A DNA stretch of 33,204 bases from CAYRGG01 sp964423745. Its GTDB lineage: Bacteria > Pseudomonadota > Gammaproteobacteria > Competibacterales > Competibacteraceae. The first letter of the stretch is position 1, and each line of letters begins with the position of its first letter. The notes beneath the pieces were generated by a model that saw only the letters and a list, made by a program, of their open reading frames with translations, ran no database searches and was not told where the DNA came from. The position numbers were made by a program, and so were the translations under genes. This document shows positions 23,966-31,972 of the stretch, piece by piece. Location of the stretch: contig CAYRGG010000050.1 of NCBI GenBank assembly GCA_964423745.1, forward strand, positions 1 to 33,204. The letters run 5' to 3'.

Positions 23966-25495
23966 CTAGCGCAATAACCCTTTTGTATTAGCCAACTTCA
24001 ACCAACTTGGATATTCCACCATCATATATTCGATCAATTGATCGACACCGGGTTGTGCCGGATCTTTCACGAGAAAAAAATTGGCGTTATCGATAAAACG
24101 ATCGGGCATGGTATCCAAATGGGCTAAGAATTTAAAATCTGGACTCAGTAATTTGCTAAAAAACCCTTTTTTCTCCTCGGGTGGTGTACCGATAGCCATA
24201 AACTGCCAAAAAATTGCCTCTTGAGCCGCTGCTCGGATTTGCTGCTCGGATTCATCTCGATCTGAAGTATCGCCATCGGTAACGAATAGCACATACACGG
24301 GAATCTGTTGAGCGTCGGGTCTGCCTTGGTAGTGCTCGCGGACTAAAGCCATCACCTTGCCATAGGCCGTCCCAGACTCTAGAGGATAACGCTTTTGTTG
24401 CTCCTTGAGAAAGTTTCGATAATTCTCAGATGTTACCCGACCGGCATAATAGGCTCCCTTGCCAAATAGAAAAACGTCCACTTCACTCCCCCATTGGATT
24501 CCCACGCCCAATAGGCGTTGCACCAAGGTATCGATAGAACCACGTCGATAAAGCCCTTGCATGGAACCCGATATATCGAGACACAGGGACACATGGGCGC
24601 GATGATTTTCAAGTCCATGCGCTGCCAGTTGTTTGGCAATCTTTTTTACCAATTCAGCTAATTCTGGCTCATGAATTGCGAGGGTTGTAAGGCGTTTTTC
24701 CCGTAACCCGGATTCAGAGGGAGGTGGAACATCGGAAACTTGTTCAGGGGGTAATTCTGGGGGCGGTTGGGTTGGGGGTGAGTCTGATGTAGAGGGTTTG
24801 TTTTCAGGCAGCGTGGTTTGGGACGCTAAATCTGGTAGGGCTTCAGCTGGTATTTGGGCTGGCGCCATGGGCACTTCGGGTCGAGGTTGCGAATTTTCTG
24901 ATACGATGTCGTCGTCGGCATCTTCCATCACATCGACGCCGTATTCCTGCGCCAGAGGCCCTAAACCACCCTGGTAGCCTTGCCCTACAGCCCGAAATTT
25001 CCAGTCATTCCCATAGCGATACACTTCACAAAAGATTAAAGCGGTCTCTTGAGATTCTGCCAATGGTAAAGCAAAGTGGGTGAGTTCCGTGGCGTCGCTG
25101 ACCGTTACTACCCGTGCCCAGGCACTGGCTAACATGCCAAAGCATTGGTTTTTGACTTGGCCTTCATGAATCGTCACTGCAAACGCAATACGTTGGACAG
25201 GCTCAGGGATAGCGGAAAGATCGACCAGAAAAACTTGGGCATCGTCGCCGTGGGCAGCTTTCCCATCAGGCAACAATTTAACTACACCTTCGACGCTTAC
25301 CGGATTGTTATAGAAGATAAAATCGTCATCACTACGAATTTTGCCCTGAGCGGTTAAAATAAACGCGCTGGCATCCACTTCCATCCCTTCAACTTGCTGA
25401 GGCGACCATCCAAGGGCAACCCATAGCTGGGTAATACCGGGAGAAATTTGCGTAATAGAAACATTGCCGCCTTTTTGCAGCTCAGTGCCTGACAT
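23966..25495 (-). CDS. TerD-vWA domain fusion protein (TerF-like)
   Basis: A 509-residue cytoplasmic protein. Residues 1-180 are a TerD-like calcium-binding beta-sandwich (MSGTELQKGGNVSI, GDDAQVFLVDLS, EVYRYGNDWKFRAVGQGY). Residues about 200-262 are a Pro/Glu-rich linker. Residues about 285-500 are a vWA domain with the MIDAS motif DISGS (D307, S309, S311) and a later TDGDTSD. This architecture resembles TerF of tellurite and stress gene clusters. AGGAG lies before the ATG. No terABCDE or TerY-type kinase or phosphatase genes surround it, so it is an orphan. The function is probably a metal-dependent scaffold in stress or membrane processes. The linker is noticeably repetitive in proline. Confidence 0.85.
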   Translation of the reverse strand: MSGTELQKGGNVSITQISPGITQLWVALGWSPQQVEGMEVDASAFILTAQGKIRSDDDFIFYNNPVSVEGVVKLLPDGKAAHGDDAQVFLVDLSAIPEPVQRIAFAVTIHEGQVKNQCFGMLASAWARVVTVSDATELTHFALPLAESQETALIFCEVYRYGNDWKFRAVGQGYQGGLGPLAQEYGVDVMEDADDDIVSENSQPRPEVPMAPAQIPAEALPDLASQTTLPENKPSTSDSPPTQPPPELPPEQVSDVPPPSESGLREKRLTTLAIHEPELAELVKKIAKQLAAHGLENHRAHVSLCLDISGSMQGLYRRGSIDTLVQRLLGVGIQWGSEVDVFLFGKGAYYAGRVTSENYRNFLKEQQKRYPLESGTAYGKVMALVREHYQGRPDAQQIPVYVLFVTDGDTSDRDESEQQIRAAAQEAIFWQFMAIGTPPEEKKGFFSKLLSPDFKFLAHLDTMPDRFIDNANFFLVKDPAQPGVDQLIEYMMVEYPSWLKLANTKGLLR

Positions 25496-25544
25496 AAATT
25501 GCTCCTAGGGGCAATGTCACGAAGTCATGGGGAATAGTGTCGAT

Positions 25545-25958
25545 TTAGCTGCTAAGGGTTCGTAACAAACCTCTGAGACGCCGAATATCGTTACCCTCTG
25601 CAGAGTCAAACAATACCACTACCGTCGGCCTCAGCCAGCCATTCACGGTAAAGTATAAGATCAATATACATCGATGGACATAGCTTTCCAAAAGTCGCGC
25701 TGATTGGCTAGCCCCATCACCCCAGGTTATTTCCCACTGACCCTCTTCAAAGCAGGTCACTCGCTGAATAAACCATGCACTTCGAGGATTACTATACCGT
25801 AGCCATTGCCAATACAAAGACAAAATAATAAAGCTCCATAAGCATAGCGTTATGAAGCTGTTAAGCGCTGCCAACCAAACACTGAAAAAAGCTAAGCTAT
25901 GGACAGTTAAGGAACAGATCCTTTGCAACCGAGAGGGTGTTAGCTCAACAGTGAGCAT
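25545..25958 (-). CDS. ygfX: YgfX-like (CptA) membrane protein
   Basis: A 137-residue inner membrane protein with two adjacent hydrophobic helices (about 15-55) and a C-terminal soluble part, the layout of YgfX/CptA. In enterobacteria ygfX follows sdhE and has been studied as a membrane partner or toxin-like protein of that pair. The call rests on topology, length (E. coli 135) and position directly after sdhE. I start it at the ATG at 25958, overlapping sdhE by 14 bp. A GTG nine codons upstream is also possible. It ends the minus-strand complex II operon. Confidence 0.75.
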   Translation of the reverse strand: MLTVELTPSRLQRICSLTVHSLAFFSVWLAALNSFITLCLWSFIILSLYWQWLRYSNPRSAWFIQRVTCFEEGQWEITWGDGASQSARLLESYVHRCILILYFTVNGWLRPTVVVLFDSAEGNDIRRLRGLLRTLSS

Positions 25959-26190
25959 TCTCACAAATATCGTGAATAAGCTCACTCAACACGTTATCTG
26001 ATGGTGTTTCACGACCCACGATATAAGCCATAACCTGAGGGTCTTGACAGTCCAAGAGATGGGCAAACGCTTGTTGCTTTTCCGTTGGGGCAGTCTCATA
26101 ACACCGTTCAAGATAGCCTAGCAACAATACATCCAATTCTTTCATGCCGCGTCGACAACGCCAACGCAATTTGGACAGGGGCTCGTTCAC
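25945..26190 (-). CDS. sdhE: FAD assembly factor SdhE
   Basis: An 81-residue soluble protein that helps attach FAD covalently to SdhA and FrdA. The essential RGxxE-type motif is present as RRGMKELD, with the expected helical bundle (LLLGYLERCYETAPTEKQQ, LLDCQDPQVMAYIVG). The GTG start at 26190 is chosen because GGAGGAG lies six bases upstream. A TTG ten codons earlier would include that Shine-Dalgarno in the gene. It follows sdhB by 47 bp, so the factor is made together with its client. Confidence 0.93.
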   Translation of the reverse strand: MNEPLSKLRWRCRRGMKELDVLLLGYLERCYETAPTEKQQAFAHLLDCQDPQVMAYIVGRETPSDNVLSELIHDICENAHC

Positions 26191-26237
26191 AAAAAACTCT
26201 CCTCCGTTCCGCCCATTCAAATGGATAACATAAGGCT

Positions 26238-27017
26238 CTAACGGCGTTCTACAATAAGCTTTTTGATATCACCAATCGCTTTCGCAGGATTCAATCCTTT
26301 GGGACACGTTTTCGTACAATTCATGATGGTATGACAACGATACAATCGAAACGGATCTTCTAAGTTTTCTAGCCGCTCTGCAGTATGATCGTCACGGCTA
26401 TCGGCAATCCATCGATAGGCTTGCAACAAAATTGCAGGGCCTAAGTAGCGGTCCCCATTCCACCAATAGCTTGGGCAACTGGTGGAGCAACAAGCGCACA
26501 TAATACATTCGTACAAACCATCGAGTTTGGCCCGATCTTCCTTAGACTGAAGACGTTCTCGATCCGCTGGCGGCGGCGTCTCGGTTTGCAGCCAGGGTTT
26601 GATGGAGGCATATTGATTATAAAAATGGGTAAGATCTGGCACCAGGTCTTTGATGACCGGCATATGAGGCAGCGGGTAAATTTTTACGTCATCCTGCACA
26701 TCCTCAATGGCCTTGGTGCAAGCGAGGGTGTTGGTGCCATCGATATTCATGGCGCATGAGCCACAGATGCCTTCTCGGCAGGAACGGCGAAAGGTTAAGG
26801 TGGGATCGATCTCGTTCTTGATCTTGATCAGTGCATCCAGCACCATGGGACCACAGGCGTCTAAATCCACTTCATAGGTATCCAGGCGAGGGTTTTCTCC
26901 CCCCTCTGGATCCCAACGATAAACTTTAAACGGTTTTGTGTTTTTAGCATCACCGGCAGTGTAATAGGTCTTACCTTGACTAATTTTAGAATTAGCAGGT
27001 AGTCGGAATTCAGCCAT
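26238..27017 (-). CDS. sdhB: Succinate dehydrogenase iron-sulfur subunit SdhB
   Basis: A 259-residue complex II subunit that passes electrons from FAD to quinone. The [2Fe-2S] ligands are C80, C85, C88 and C100 (CREGICGSC and LAC), the [4Fe-4S] ligands C171, C174, C177 with C238, and the [3Fe-4S] ligands C181, C228, C234. It has the PF13085/PF13534 layout. It is longer than E. coli SdhB (238) because of an N-terminal extension of about 25 residues and an insert near 145-160, more like the alphaproteobacterial and mitochondrial type. A purine-rich GAGGG precedes the ATG. It is separated from sdhA by 35 bp containing a tetranucleotide repeat tract. Confidence 0.96.
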   Translation of the reverse strand: MAEFRLPANSKISQGKTYYTAGDAKNTKPFKVYRWDPEGGENPRLDTYEVDLDACGPMVLDALIKIKNEIDPTLTFRRSCREGICGSCAMNIDGTNTLACTKAIEDVQDDVKIYPLPHMPVIKDLVPDLTHFYNQYASIKPWLQTETPPPADRERLQSKEDRAKLDGLYECIMCACCSTSCPSYWWNGDRYLGPAILLQAYRWIADSRDDHTAERLENLEDPFRLYRCHTIMNCTKTCPKGLNPAKAIGDIKKLIVERR

Positions 27018-27052
27018 TGTAGTAGCCCTCTTACTTTACTTTACTTACTTAC

Positions 27053-28843
27053 TTAGTAAACGCGCTTCTTGGGAGGAATGTATTCCACCTCATCAGTCAG
27101 GGTGTAGTTGTGAACGGGACGATAATCGAAGCCCACTTGTCCTTTCTCATCCATCCAGCTAAGCGTATGTTTCATCCAATTCTCATCATCTCGATCTGGA
27201 TAATCCTCGCGGGCATGAGCGCCGCGACTTTCTTTACGGTTCAAGGCGGATTGAATGGAAACCACCGCGCACCCCATGAGGTTATCCAGTTCTAAGGTTT
27301 CCACTAAATCGGAGTTCCAAATCAGGCTCCGATCTGCAGTTCGAATATCGGCGAAGCCGTTGAGATTTTCGCCCATCAACTTTGCACCCTCAGCCATAGA
27401 GACTTCGGTGCGGAAAACGGCAGCGTGGTTTTGCATATCCCGCTGCATTTTCAAGCGAAGTTGGGCTGTGGGAGTACTGCCATTGGCATAGCGAATACCG
27501 TCAAACCGAGACAAAATCTTATCTAAAGCACCCCCTGCAAGGGGTTTATGAGGCGTATTTGGCTTAAACAATTCACCACAACGGATAGCGGCTGCCCGGC
27601 CAAACACGATTAAATCCAGTAAGGAATTGGAGCCGAGTCGGTTCGCCCCATGCACCGACACGCAAGCGGCTTCGCCGATGGCCATTAGCCCTGGCACAAC
27701 CGTGTCGGGATTGCCATCTTTTAAGGTCACCACTTCGCCATGATAATTCGTGGGAATACCCCCCATATTGTAGTGTACGGTGGGTATCACAGGAATCGGC
27801 TCTTTCGTCACATCGGCATTGGCAAAGATTTTCGCCGTCTCGGCAATCCCGGGAAGCCGTTCGTTAATGACCTCTGGACCCAGATGCTCCAGATGTAAAT
27901 GGATATGATCCCGGTGGTCACCGACACCTCGGCCTTCGCGGATTTCCATGGTCATGGAGCGACTCACCACATCCCGGGAGGCCAAGTCTTTGGCATTGGG
28001 GGCGTAACGCTCCATAAAACGTTCCCCCGCGGAATTGGTCAAGTAGCCGCCTTCACCTCTTACCCCTTCAGTAATGAGACAACCGGCGCCATAGATACCC
28101 GTGGGATGAAATTGAATAAACTCCATATCCTGCAGCGGTAGCCCAGCCCGCAGCACCATACCGTTGCCATCCCCGGTGCAAGTATGCGCAGAGGTGGCCG
28201 AGAAAAAGCAACGCCCATAACCGCCAGTGGCTAAAACCACCATATGGGCATGAAAACAATGTAGACTGCCGTCAGATAAATCCCACGCCACGACACCCCG
28301 GCAAGCCCCTTCTTCGTCCATAATCAAATCGAGGGCGAAATATTCGATAAAAAACTCTGCATTATGTTTGAGGCTTTGCTGATAGAGGGTATGCAAAATA
28401 GCATGACCGGTACGATCAGCGGCAGCGCAGGTACGCTGGGCGGTGCCTTCACCAAAATTCGTGGTCATGCCACCAAAAGGACGTTGGTAAATATGGCCGT
28501 CTTCGGTGCGTGAGAAGGGCACCCCGTAATGCTCCAGCTCGATCACCGCTGGAATGGCTTCCCGGCACATGTACTCGATGGCGTCTTGGTCTCCTAACCA
28601 ATCGGAGCCCTTGATGGTATCGTACATATGCCACTGCCATTTGTCGGGACCCATATTACCCAGAGCCGCCGACATCCCCCCTTGCGCCGCCACCGTGTGA
28701 CTTCGAGTGGGGAAAACCTTGGAAATACACGCCGTGGTCAAACCGGTTTCAGCCATGCCAAAGGTGGCCCGCAAACCGGCGCCACCCGCGCCTACCACCA
28801 CGACATCGTAGTTGTGATCGATAATGTTATAAGCCTCAGACAT
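27053..28843 (-). CDS. sdhA: Succinate dehydrogenase flavoprotein subunit SdhA
   Basis: A 596-residue catalytic subunit of complex II that oxidises succinate to fumarate. The dinucleotide fold VVVGAGGAGL is at 16-25. The covalent FAD histidine is H49 (TRSHTVAAQGG). Active-site blocks GERFMERYAP, HYNMGGIPTN and GANRLGSNSLLD are all present. Length equals the family norm (588-600). GGAGG overlaps the sdhD stop just upstream. It lies 6 bp after sdhD and before sdhB in the order C-D-A-B. SdhE is encoded in the same operon for flavinylation. Confidence 0.97.
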   Translation of the reverse strand: MSEAYNIIDHNYDVVVVGAGGAGLRATFGMAETGLTTACISKVFPTRSHTVAAQGGMSAALGNMGPDKWQWHMYDTIKGSDWLGDQDAIEYMCREAIPAVIELEHYGVPFSRTEDGHIYQRPFGGMTTNFGEGTAQRTCAAADRTGHAILHTLYQQSLKHNAEFFIEYFALDLIMDEEGACRGVVAWDLSDGSLHCFHAHMVVLATGGYGRCFFSATSAHTCTGDGNGMVLRAGLPLQDMEFIQFHPTGIYGAGCLITEGVRGEGGYLTNSAGERFMERYAPNAKDLASRDVVSRSMTMEIREGRGVGDHRDHIHLHLEHLGPEVINERLPGIAETAKIFANADVTKEPIPVIPTVHYNMGGIPTNYHGEVVTLKDGNPDTVVPGLMAIGEAACVSVHGANRLGSNSLLDLIVFGRAAAIRCGELFKPNTPHKPLAGGALDKILSRFDGIRYANGSTPTAQLRLKMQRDMQNHAAVFRTEVSMAEGAKLMGENLNGFADIRTADRSLIWNSDLVETLELDNLMGCAVVSIQSALNRKESRGAHAREDYPDRDDENWMKHTLSWMDEKGQVGFDYRPVHNYTLTDEVEYIPPKKRVY

Positions 28844-28849
28844 GAAATC

Positions 28850-29230
28850 CTAGCCTCCAAAGGCAATACGCAAAACAGCAAGAATAGCAGCGCCGCCCAA
28901 CAACAGGAGCGCAAACTTCATCACCAACAGCGACATAACTTTAACGCCTTCCACATGGACGTAGTCTTCAATAACCACCTGCATACCCAACATGGCGTGA
29001 TAAAAAATTCCCGCCAATAGAGCGATTAGTAAAACCGTGTTAATAGGGTTACCTATCCACGCCACCACGGTTTCATGGTCAGCGCCGATAACCCCAAGTA
29101 ACGAGAGCAAAAACCAAAGGGTTAATGGCGTGAGGGCCATGGCGGTAACACGCTGCATCCACCAATGATTGACCCCTTCTTTACTCGTACTAAGATCGCG
29201 AAAGCGGGCAATGGATGTTCGTAAACTCAT
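28850..29230 (-). CDS. sdhD: Succinate dehydrogenase membrane anchor SdhD
   Basis: A 126-residue inner-membrane anchor subunit with three transmembrane helices (about 29-50, 63-85 and 97-120). H78 (GIFYHAMLGMQ) and the D89-Y90 pair (VIEDYVH) match residues at the haem and quinone sites of the family. The ATG at 29230 is chosen because GGAGG lies eight bases upstream. Two in-frame ATGs further up (29248 and 29236) are before or too close to that Shine-Dalgarno. It directly follows sdhC. Confidence 0.92.
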   Translation of the reverse strand: MSLRTSIARFRDLSTSKEGVNHWWMQRVTAMALTPLTLWFLLSLLGVIGADHETVVAWIGNPINTVLLIALLAGIFYHAMLGMQVVIEDYVHVEGVKVMSLLVMKFALLLLGGAAILAVLRIAFGG

Positions 29231-29248
29231 GGACATTTCCTCCGTCAT

Positions 29249-29626
29249 TTAAGCTGCAAAAAGCCACAAAACCACCGTGAGGACCACCGAAGCCCAAGCC
29301 ACCACTTTGCCGGATTTGTAAACTTCATCCAGTTCAAATCCATATCCCGCATCCCACAATAAATGGCGAATCCCATTGCAGAGATGATAAAAAAGCGCCC
29401 AAGTCCAAAGGAAAATAAATAACAGTCCCAACTTAGAACCCAGTACACTTTGTGCATGTTCATAAGCCTCAGCACCCGATGCCGCGGCTATCAACCAATA
29501 AACAAGCAGCAAAGTGCCCACCGTTAAAGCAACACCGGTGGCCCGGTGTAAGATGGACATTACGGAAGTGAGTTGGGGACGATAAATTTGAAGATGGGGT
29601 GAAAGAGGTCGATTACTTGTTGCCAT
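29249..29626 (-). CDS. sdhC: Succinate dehydrogenase cytochrome b556 subunit SdhC
   Basis: A 125-residue haem b-binding membrane subunit. It has the family start RPLSPHLQIYRPQLTS, the quinone-site residues S24 and R28 (SILHRATG), and the haem ligand H81 in FYHLCNGIRHLLWD. Three transmembrane helices fit about 30-50, 66-88 and 106-125. The ATG at 29626 fits the family start. Another ATG eight codons up lies before the GAGGT Shine-Dalgarno. It is the first gene of sdhCDAB-sdhE-ygfX. A palindromic element lies 40 bp upstream, so the operon promoter must read through it or start within or beyond it. Confidence 0.95.
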   Translation of the reverse strand: MATSNRPLSPHLQIYRPQLTSVMSILHRATGVALTVGTLLLVYWLIAAASGAEAYEHAQSVLGSKLGLLFIFLWTWALFYHLCNGIRHLLWDAGYGFELDEVYKSGKVVAWASVVLTVVLWLFAA

Positions 29627-29666
29627 ACATTTATTTACCTCATCACACAACGGTGAAAAAAGCGCC

Positions 29667-29791
29667 TAGAGCAATTTCCATTCAACTGTACACGGCGTTA
29701 GCCTTCGGTCTCGGCGTGCTCATGTACTGTCTGTACACTGCGCGCACCTCGCCTCGGCTGCCTTGTGTACAGTCAAAGCGAAAACGCTCTA
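29667..29791. repeat. Palindromic MITE-like element, family C
   Basis: Ends of 27 bp (29667-29693 and 29765-29791) are inverted repeats with about 21 of 27 positions matching, including perfect TAGAGC at the outer edge and ACTGTACAC at the inner edge. The total is 125 bp. The middle is GC-rich with weaker internal pairing. It has no coding potential and is unrelated in sequence to families A and B. Confidence 0.8.
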
Positions 29792-29799
29792 GCGTTTTT
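29781..29799 (+). terminator. Perfect 8-bp hairpin with T run at the edge of element C
   Basis: AAAACGCT and AGCGTTTT (29781-29788, 29791-29798) pair perfectly around a two-base gap and end in five T on the plus strand. No plus-strand gene leads into it, so it may be part of the repeat or an incidental fold. On the minus strand it would lie in the sdh leader. Confidence 0.35.
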
Positions 29800-30002
29800 G
29801 TGTAAGCCACGCGCAACTGCAGCTAATCTTAGCATTTTTTGCGGTGTAGCTAAAAATGAACTGGATGAATTTGTCATAACCAGCTGAAAATTGTTAAGAC
29901 TTTCTTGATCTTAAAAGGGCTTCGCACTCAATAATGATTTGCATTCCATAAAAAATATTTACAGAATTTGCTAACATTACCTAAGTCAGCAAGGTAAAAA
30001 GC

Positions 30003-30197
30003 CTAAAAATCGATACAGCGACCTGCTTTTTCCCAATCACCATAACGAGTCGGATCAGGCCCTTTGCGACCACCAATCTCTTTGGGTTTTTGTTCGACTT
30101 CTACATTGGGAGAAGGTTTTGCATCGGGAGAGTTTTTTGATGCGTTTGCATCACTGGTAGGCTGTTGACCGTGCTCTGCATGCTGTTGCTCTGACAT
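30003..30197 (-). CDS. SDHAF4/DUF1674-family complex II assembly factor
   Basis: A 64-residue soluble protein. Its first 38 residues are low-complexity, rich in Gln, Ser, Pro and Lys. Its last 26 carry the DUF1674 signature KEIGGRKGPDPTRYGDWE followed by KAGRCIDF. The eukaryotic member SDHAF4 (yeast Sdh8) binds flavinylated SdhA and helps it join SdhB while limiting oxidant damage. I use the ATG at 30197. The frame is open to 30302, but the extra N-terminal residues look unlike the family. It sits upstream of sdhCDAB on the same strand, separated by 376 bp with a palindromic element, and divergent from ygfZ. Role in this organism inferred from family and location. Confidence 0.82.
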   Translation of the reverse strand: MSEQQHAEHGQQPTSDANASKNSPDAKPSPNVEVEQKPKEIGGRKGPDPTRYGDWEKAGRCIDF

Positions 30198-30246
30198 AGG
30201 GATTCTCGGTAACGACATTAAAGCAATAAATAACTGTGTTAAACTT

Positions 30247-30265
30247 TCTTTTCTAAAAGAAAAGA
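30247..30265. promoter_or_regulatory. Perfect 8-bp palindrome in the SDHAF4-ygfZ divergent region
   Basis: TCTTTTCT and AGAAAAGA flank an AAA centre and form a perfect inverted repeat between two divergent genes. It may be an operator. It is AT-rich enough that chance is possible. Confidence 0.3.
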
Positions 30266-30361
30266 CCCGTAAAGACCAAAATCGTTCGCGTACACTAAGC
30301 AATTAGTATGATAATCAATATCTCCCTTTGTTATCTAGCAACACTGCCTGAGAAATAGGTT

Positions 30362-31411
30362 ATGCAATCCGATTGGTTCCACTTTCTCACCCAACAAGGT
30401 GCTGTCTTAGAAAATAACCATATTCTGCACTTTGGTAACTCTGATGAAGCATTGGATGCAACAGTTACGGATGATATCTTATGCGACCTTTCCCATAACG
30501 GTCTCATAGTCTGTACCGGCGCTGACACGGTTTCTTTTCTACAGGGACAGTTCACCAATGACCTGCGTCAAGTCCAACCCGAGCGGAGTCAACTTAGCGC
30601 CTATTGCAGTCCTAAAGGCCGCATGTTGACGATCTTGCGTTTGTTTTGGCGCCAAGAAACCTACCTGATGAGTCTTCCCAAGGAACAGGTGGATTCTATC
30701 CTAAAGCGTCTGCGCATGTTTGTGTTGCGGGCTAACGTTACTTTGAACGATGTCAGCGATAGCCTGATAGGTATCGGTCTTAGCGGTCCTAACATAATCG
30801 GGCTATTGCAAAATCAGCTGCAAACCATACCGACCCAGATTGATGACACGGTGACGACAGCGGGCGTAACAATAATCCGTGTGCCAGGTATTCGGCCCCG
30901 GTTTGAAATCTATGGGGATGTAGCCACTATAAAAGACTTATGGACTACACTTGCTCCGAATACAACCTTAGCCGGTGAAGAAGCCTGGCGTCTGTCAACT
31001 ATTTTGGCCGGTGTGCCCACCGTCTATAACGCCACCACAGATGCCTTTGTGCCGCAAATGGCTAACCTTGATCTTTTGCAGGGCATCAATTTTCGCAAAG
31101 GCTGTTACACTGGCCAAGAAATAGTGGCCCGTACCCATTATCTGGGTAAACTCAAACGCCGCATGTATCAGGGCCGGGTCAATAGTTCTGCGCTACCCTG
31201 CCCAGGGGACGATGTCTATGGAGCGGAGGAGAATGCCAATAGGCAAAGCGTGGGACGCATCGTGGACGCCTGTCGTCATCCCGAAGGTGGTTCTGCGGTG
31301 TTAGCCGTGGTGGTCATGGAACAGGCTGAAAACAACCCTATTAAACTGGCCAATGGCAATACCCTAGATTTTGTCCCTCTACCCTACCCCTTTGAGTCAA
31401 CAAACGTTTAA
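30362..31411 (+). CDS. ygfZ: Folate-binding protein YgfZ
   Basis: A 349-residue protein of the GcvT-related YgfZ/IBA57 family, which uses tetrahydrofolate and supports assembly or repair of iron-sulfur enzymes such as MiaB and succinate dehydrogenase. The signature KGCYTGQEIV is at 246-255, with the conserved cysteine C248. The N-terminal GcvT-like domain has TGADTVSFLQGQFTNDL (about 52-68). Length is close to E. coli YgfZ (326). The Shine-Dalgarno is weak. It is divergent from the complex II genes. In E. coli it also neighbours sdhE-ygfX. Confidence 0.94.
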   Translation: MQSDWFHFLTQQGAVLENNHILHFGNSDEALDATVTDDILCDLSHNGLIVCTGADTVSFLQGQFTNDLRQVQPERSQLSAYCSPKGRMLTILRLFWRQETYLMSLPKEQVDSILKRLRMFVLRANVTLNDVSDSLIGIGLSGPNIIGLLQNQLQTIPTQIDDTVTTAGVTIIRVPGIRPRFEIYGDVATIKDLWTTLAPNTTLAGEEAWRLSTILAGVPTVYNATTDAFVPQMANLDLLQGINFRKGCYTGQEIVARTHYLGKLKRRMYQGRVNSSALPCPGDDVYGAEENANRQSVGRIVDACRHPEGGSAVLAVVVMEQAENNPIKLANGNTLDFVPLPYPFESTNV

Positions 31412-31596
31412 GTTTCATCCACATAGGGTCTTCTCATGGTTCAGCCTTGGTTAGCACAAGAGGCTACGATTTCCTATTGCCCAGTTTTTTCAACTGCGTC
31501 CTACAAATGTGGTCTAAACGAGTGGCAAGCTAGACGTATTAACTGTGTCAGAGCTATAGATTATCCAAGTTAACAAACCTAGAGAGGCTATCAGCG

Positions 31597-31851
31597 ATGA
31601 CCGATACGGCGAAGGTAAACACACTGCTGGATGAATTATTGAAGGAATGTCAAGGTCCGGAAGAGATTTTAGGCCAACAGGGTCTACTCAAGCAGTTGAC
31701 AAAACGGCTAGTAGAACGAGCGCTGGCGGGGGAGCTGACGGCGCACCTGGGGTATGAGCCGGGCGAGGCATTGGCGCTACTTACGTTATCTCCAACTCTG
31801 TTCATCAGGCACCTGCTACACGTTGGGCGGGTAGAATACCCCCTAGTCTAG
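31597..31851 (+). pseudogene. Truncated IS256-family transposase, N-terminal fragment
   Basis: The first 57 residues (to about 31767) match the start of IS256/Mutator-type transposases: LLKQLTKRLVERALAGELTA followed by HLGYEPGE. The remaining 27 residues do not continue the family, and the frame stops at 31851. The DDE catalytic domain is missing altogether, so this is a dead remnant with a breakpoint near 31768. AGAGG precedes the ATG. A sequence near 31530-31556 (containing ACGTATTAACTGTGTC) could be the old left end. No right end was recognised. Confidence 0.85.
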
Positions 31852-31972
31852 CGCGTCTGAAAAATACGCTCACCTAATGAGCAAAAATTAGTTCAAGGTC
31901 TGGGAATGTGGGCAACTTGACAGTAATTGCAGAGTTCCTATGCGTCGTTCGGCAGGATATCACTAAGGCCGC

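Larger units (their letters stand above)
29627..30002. other. sdhC upstream region
   Basis: A 376-bp non-coding stretch. Its left part holds the palindromic element C (29667-29791) and a terminator-like hairpin at its edge. The right part (about 29800-30002) is AT-rich and is the likely site of the sdh promoter on the minus strand, though I found no convincing -35/-10 pair. Confidence 0.5.

Noticed and set aside
29599..29805. A 68-residue plus-strand frame through element C
   Set aside because: It is made almost entirely of the inverted-repeat element and is antisense to the sdhC start.
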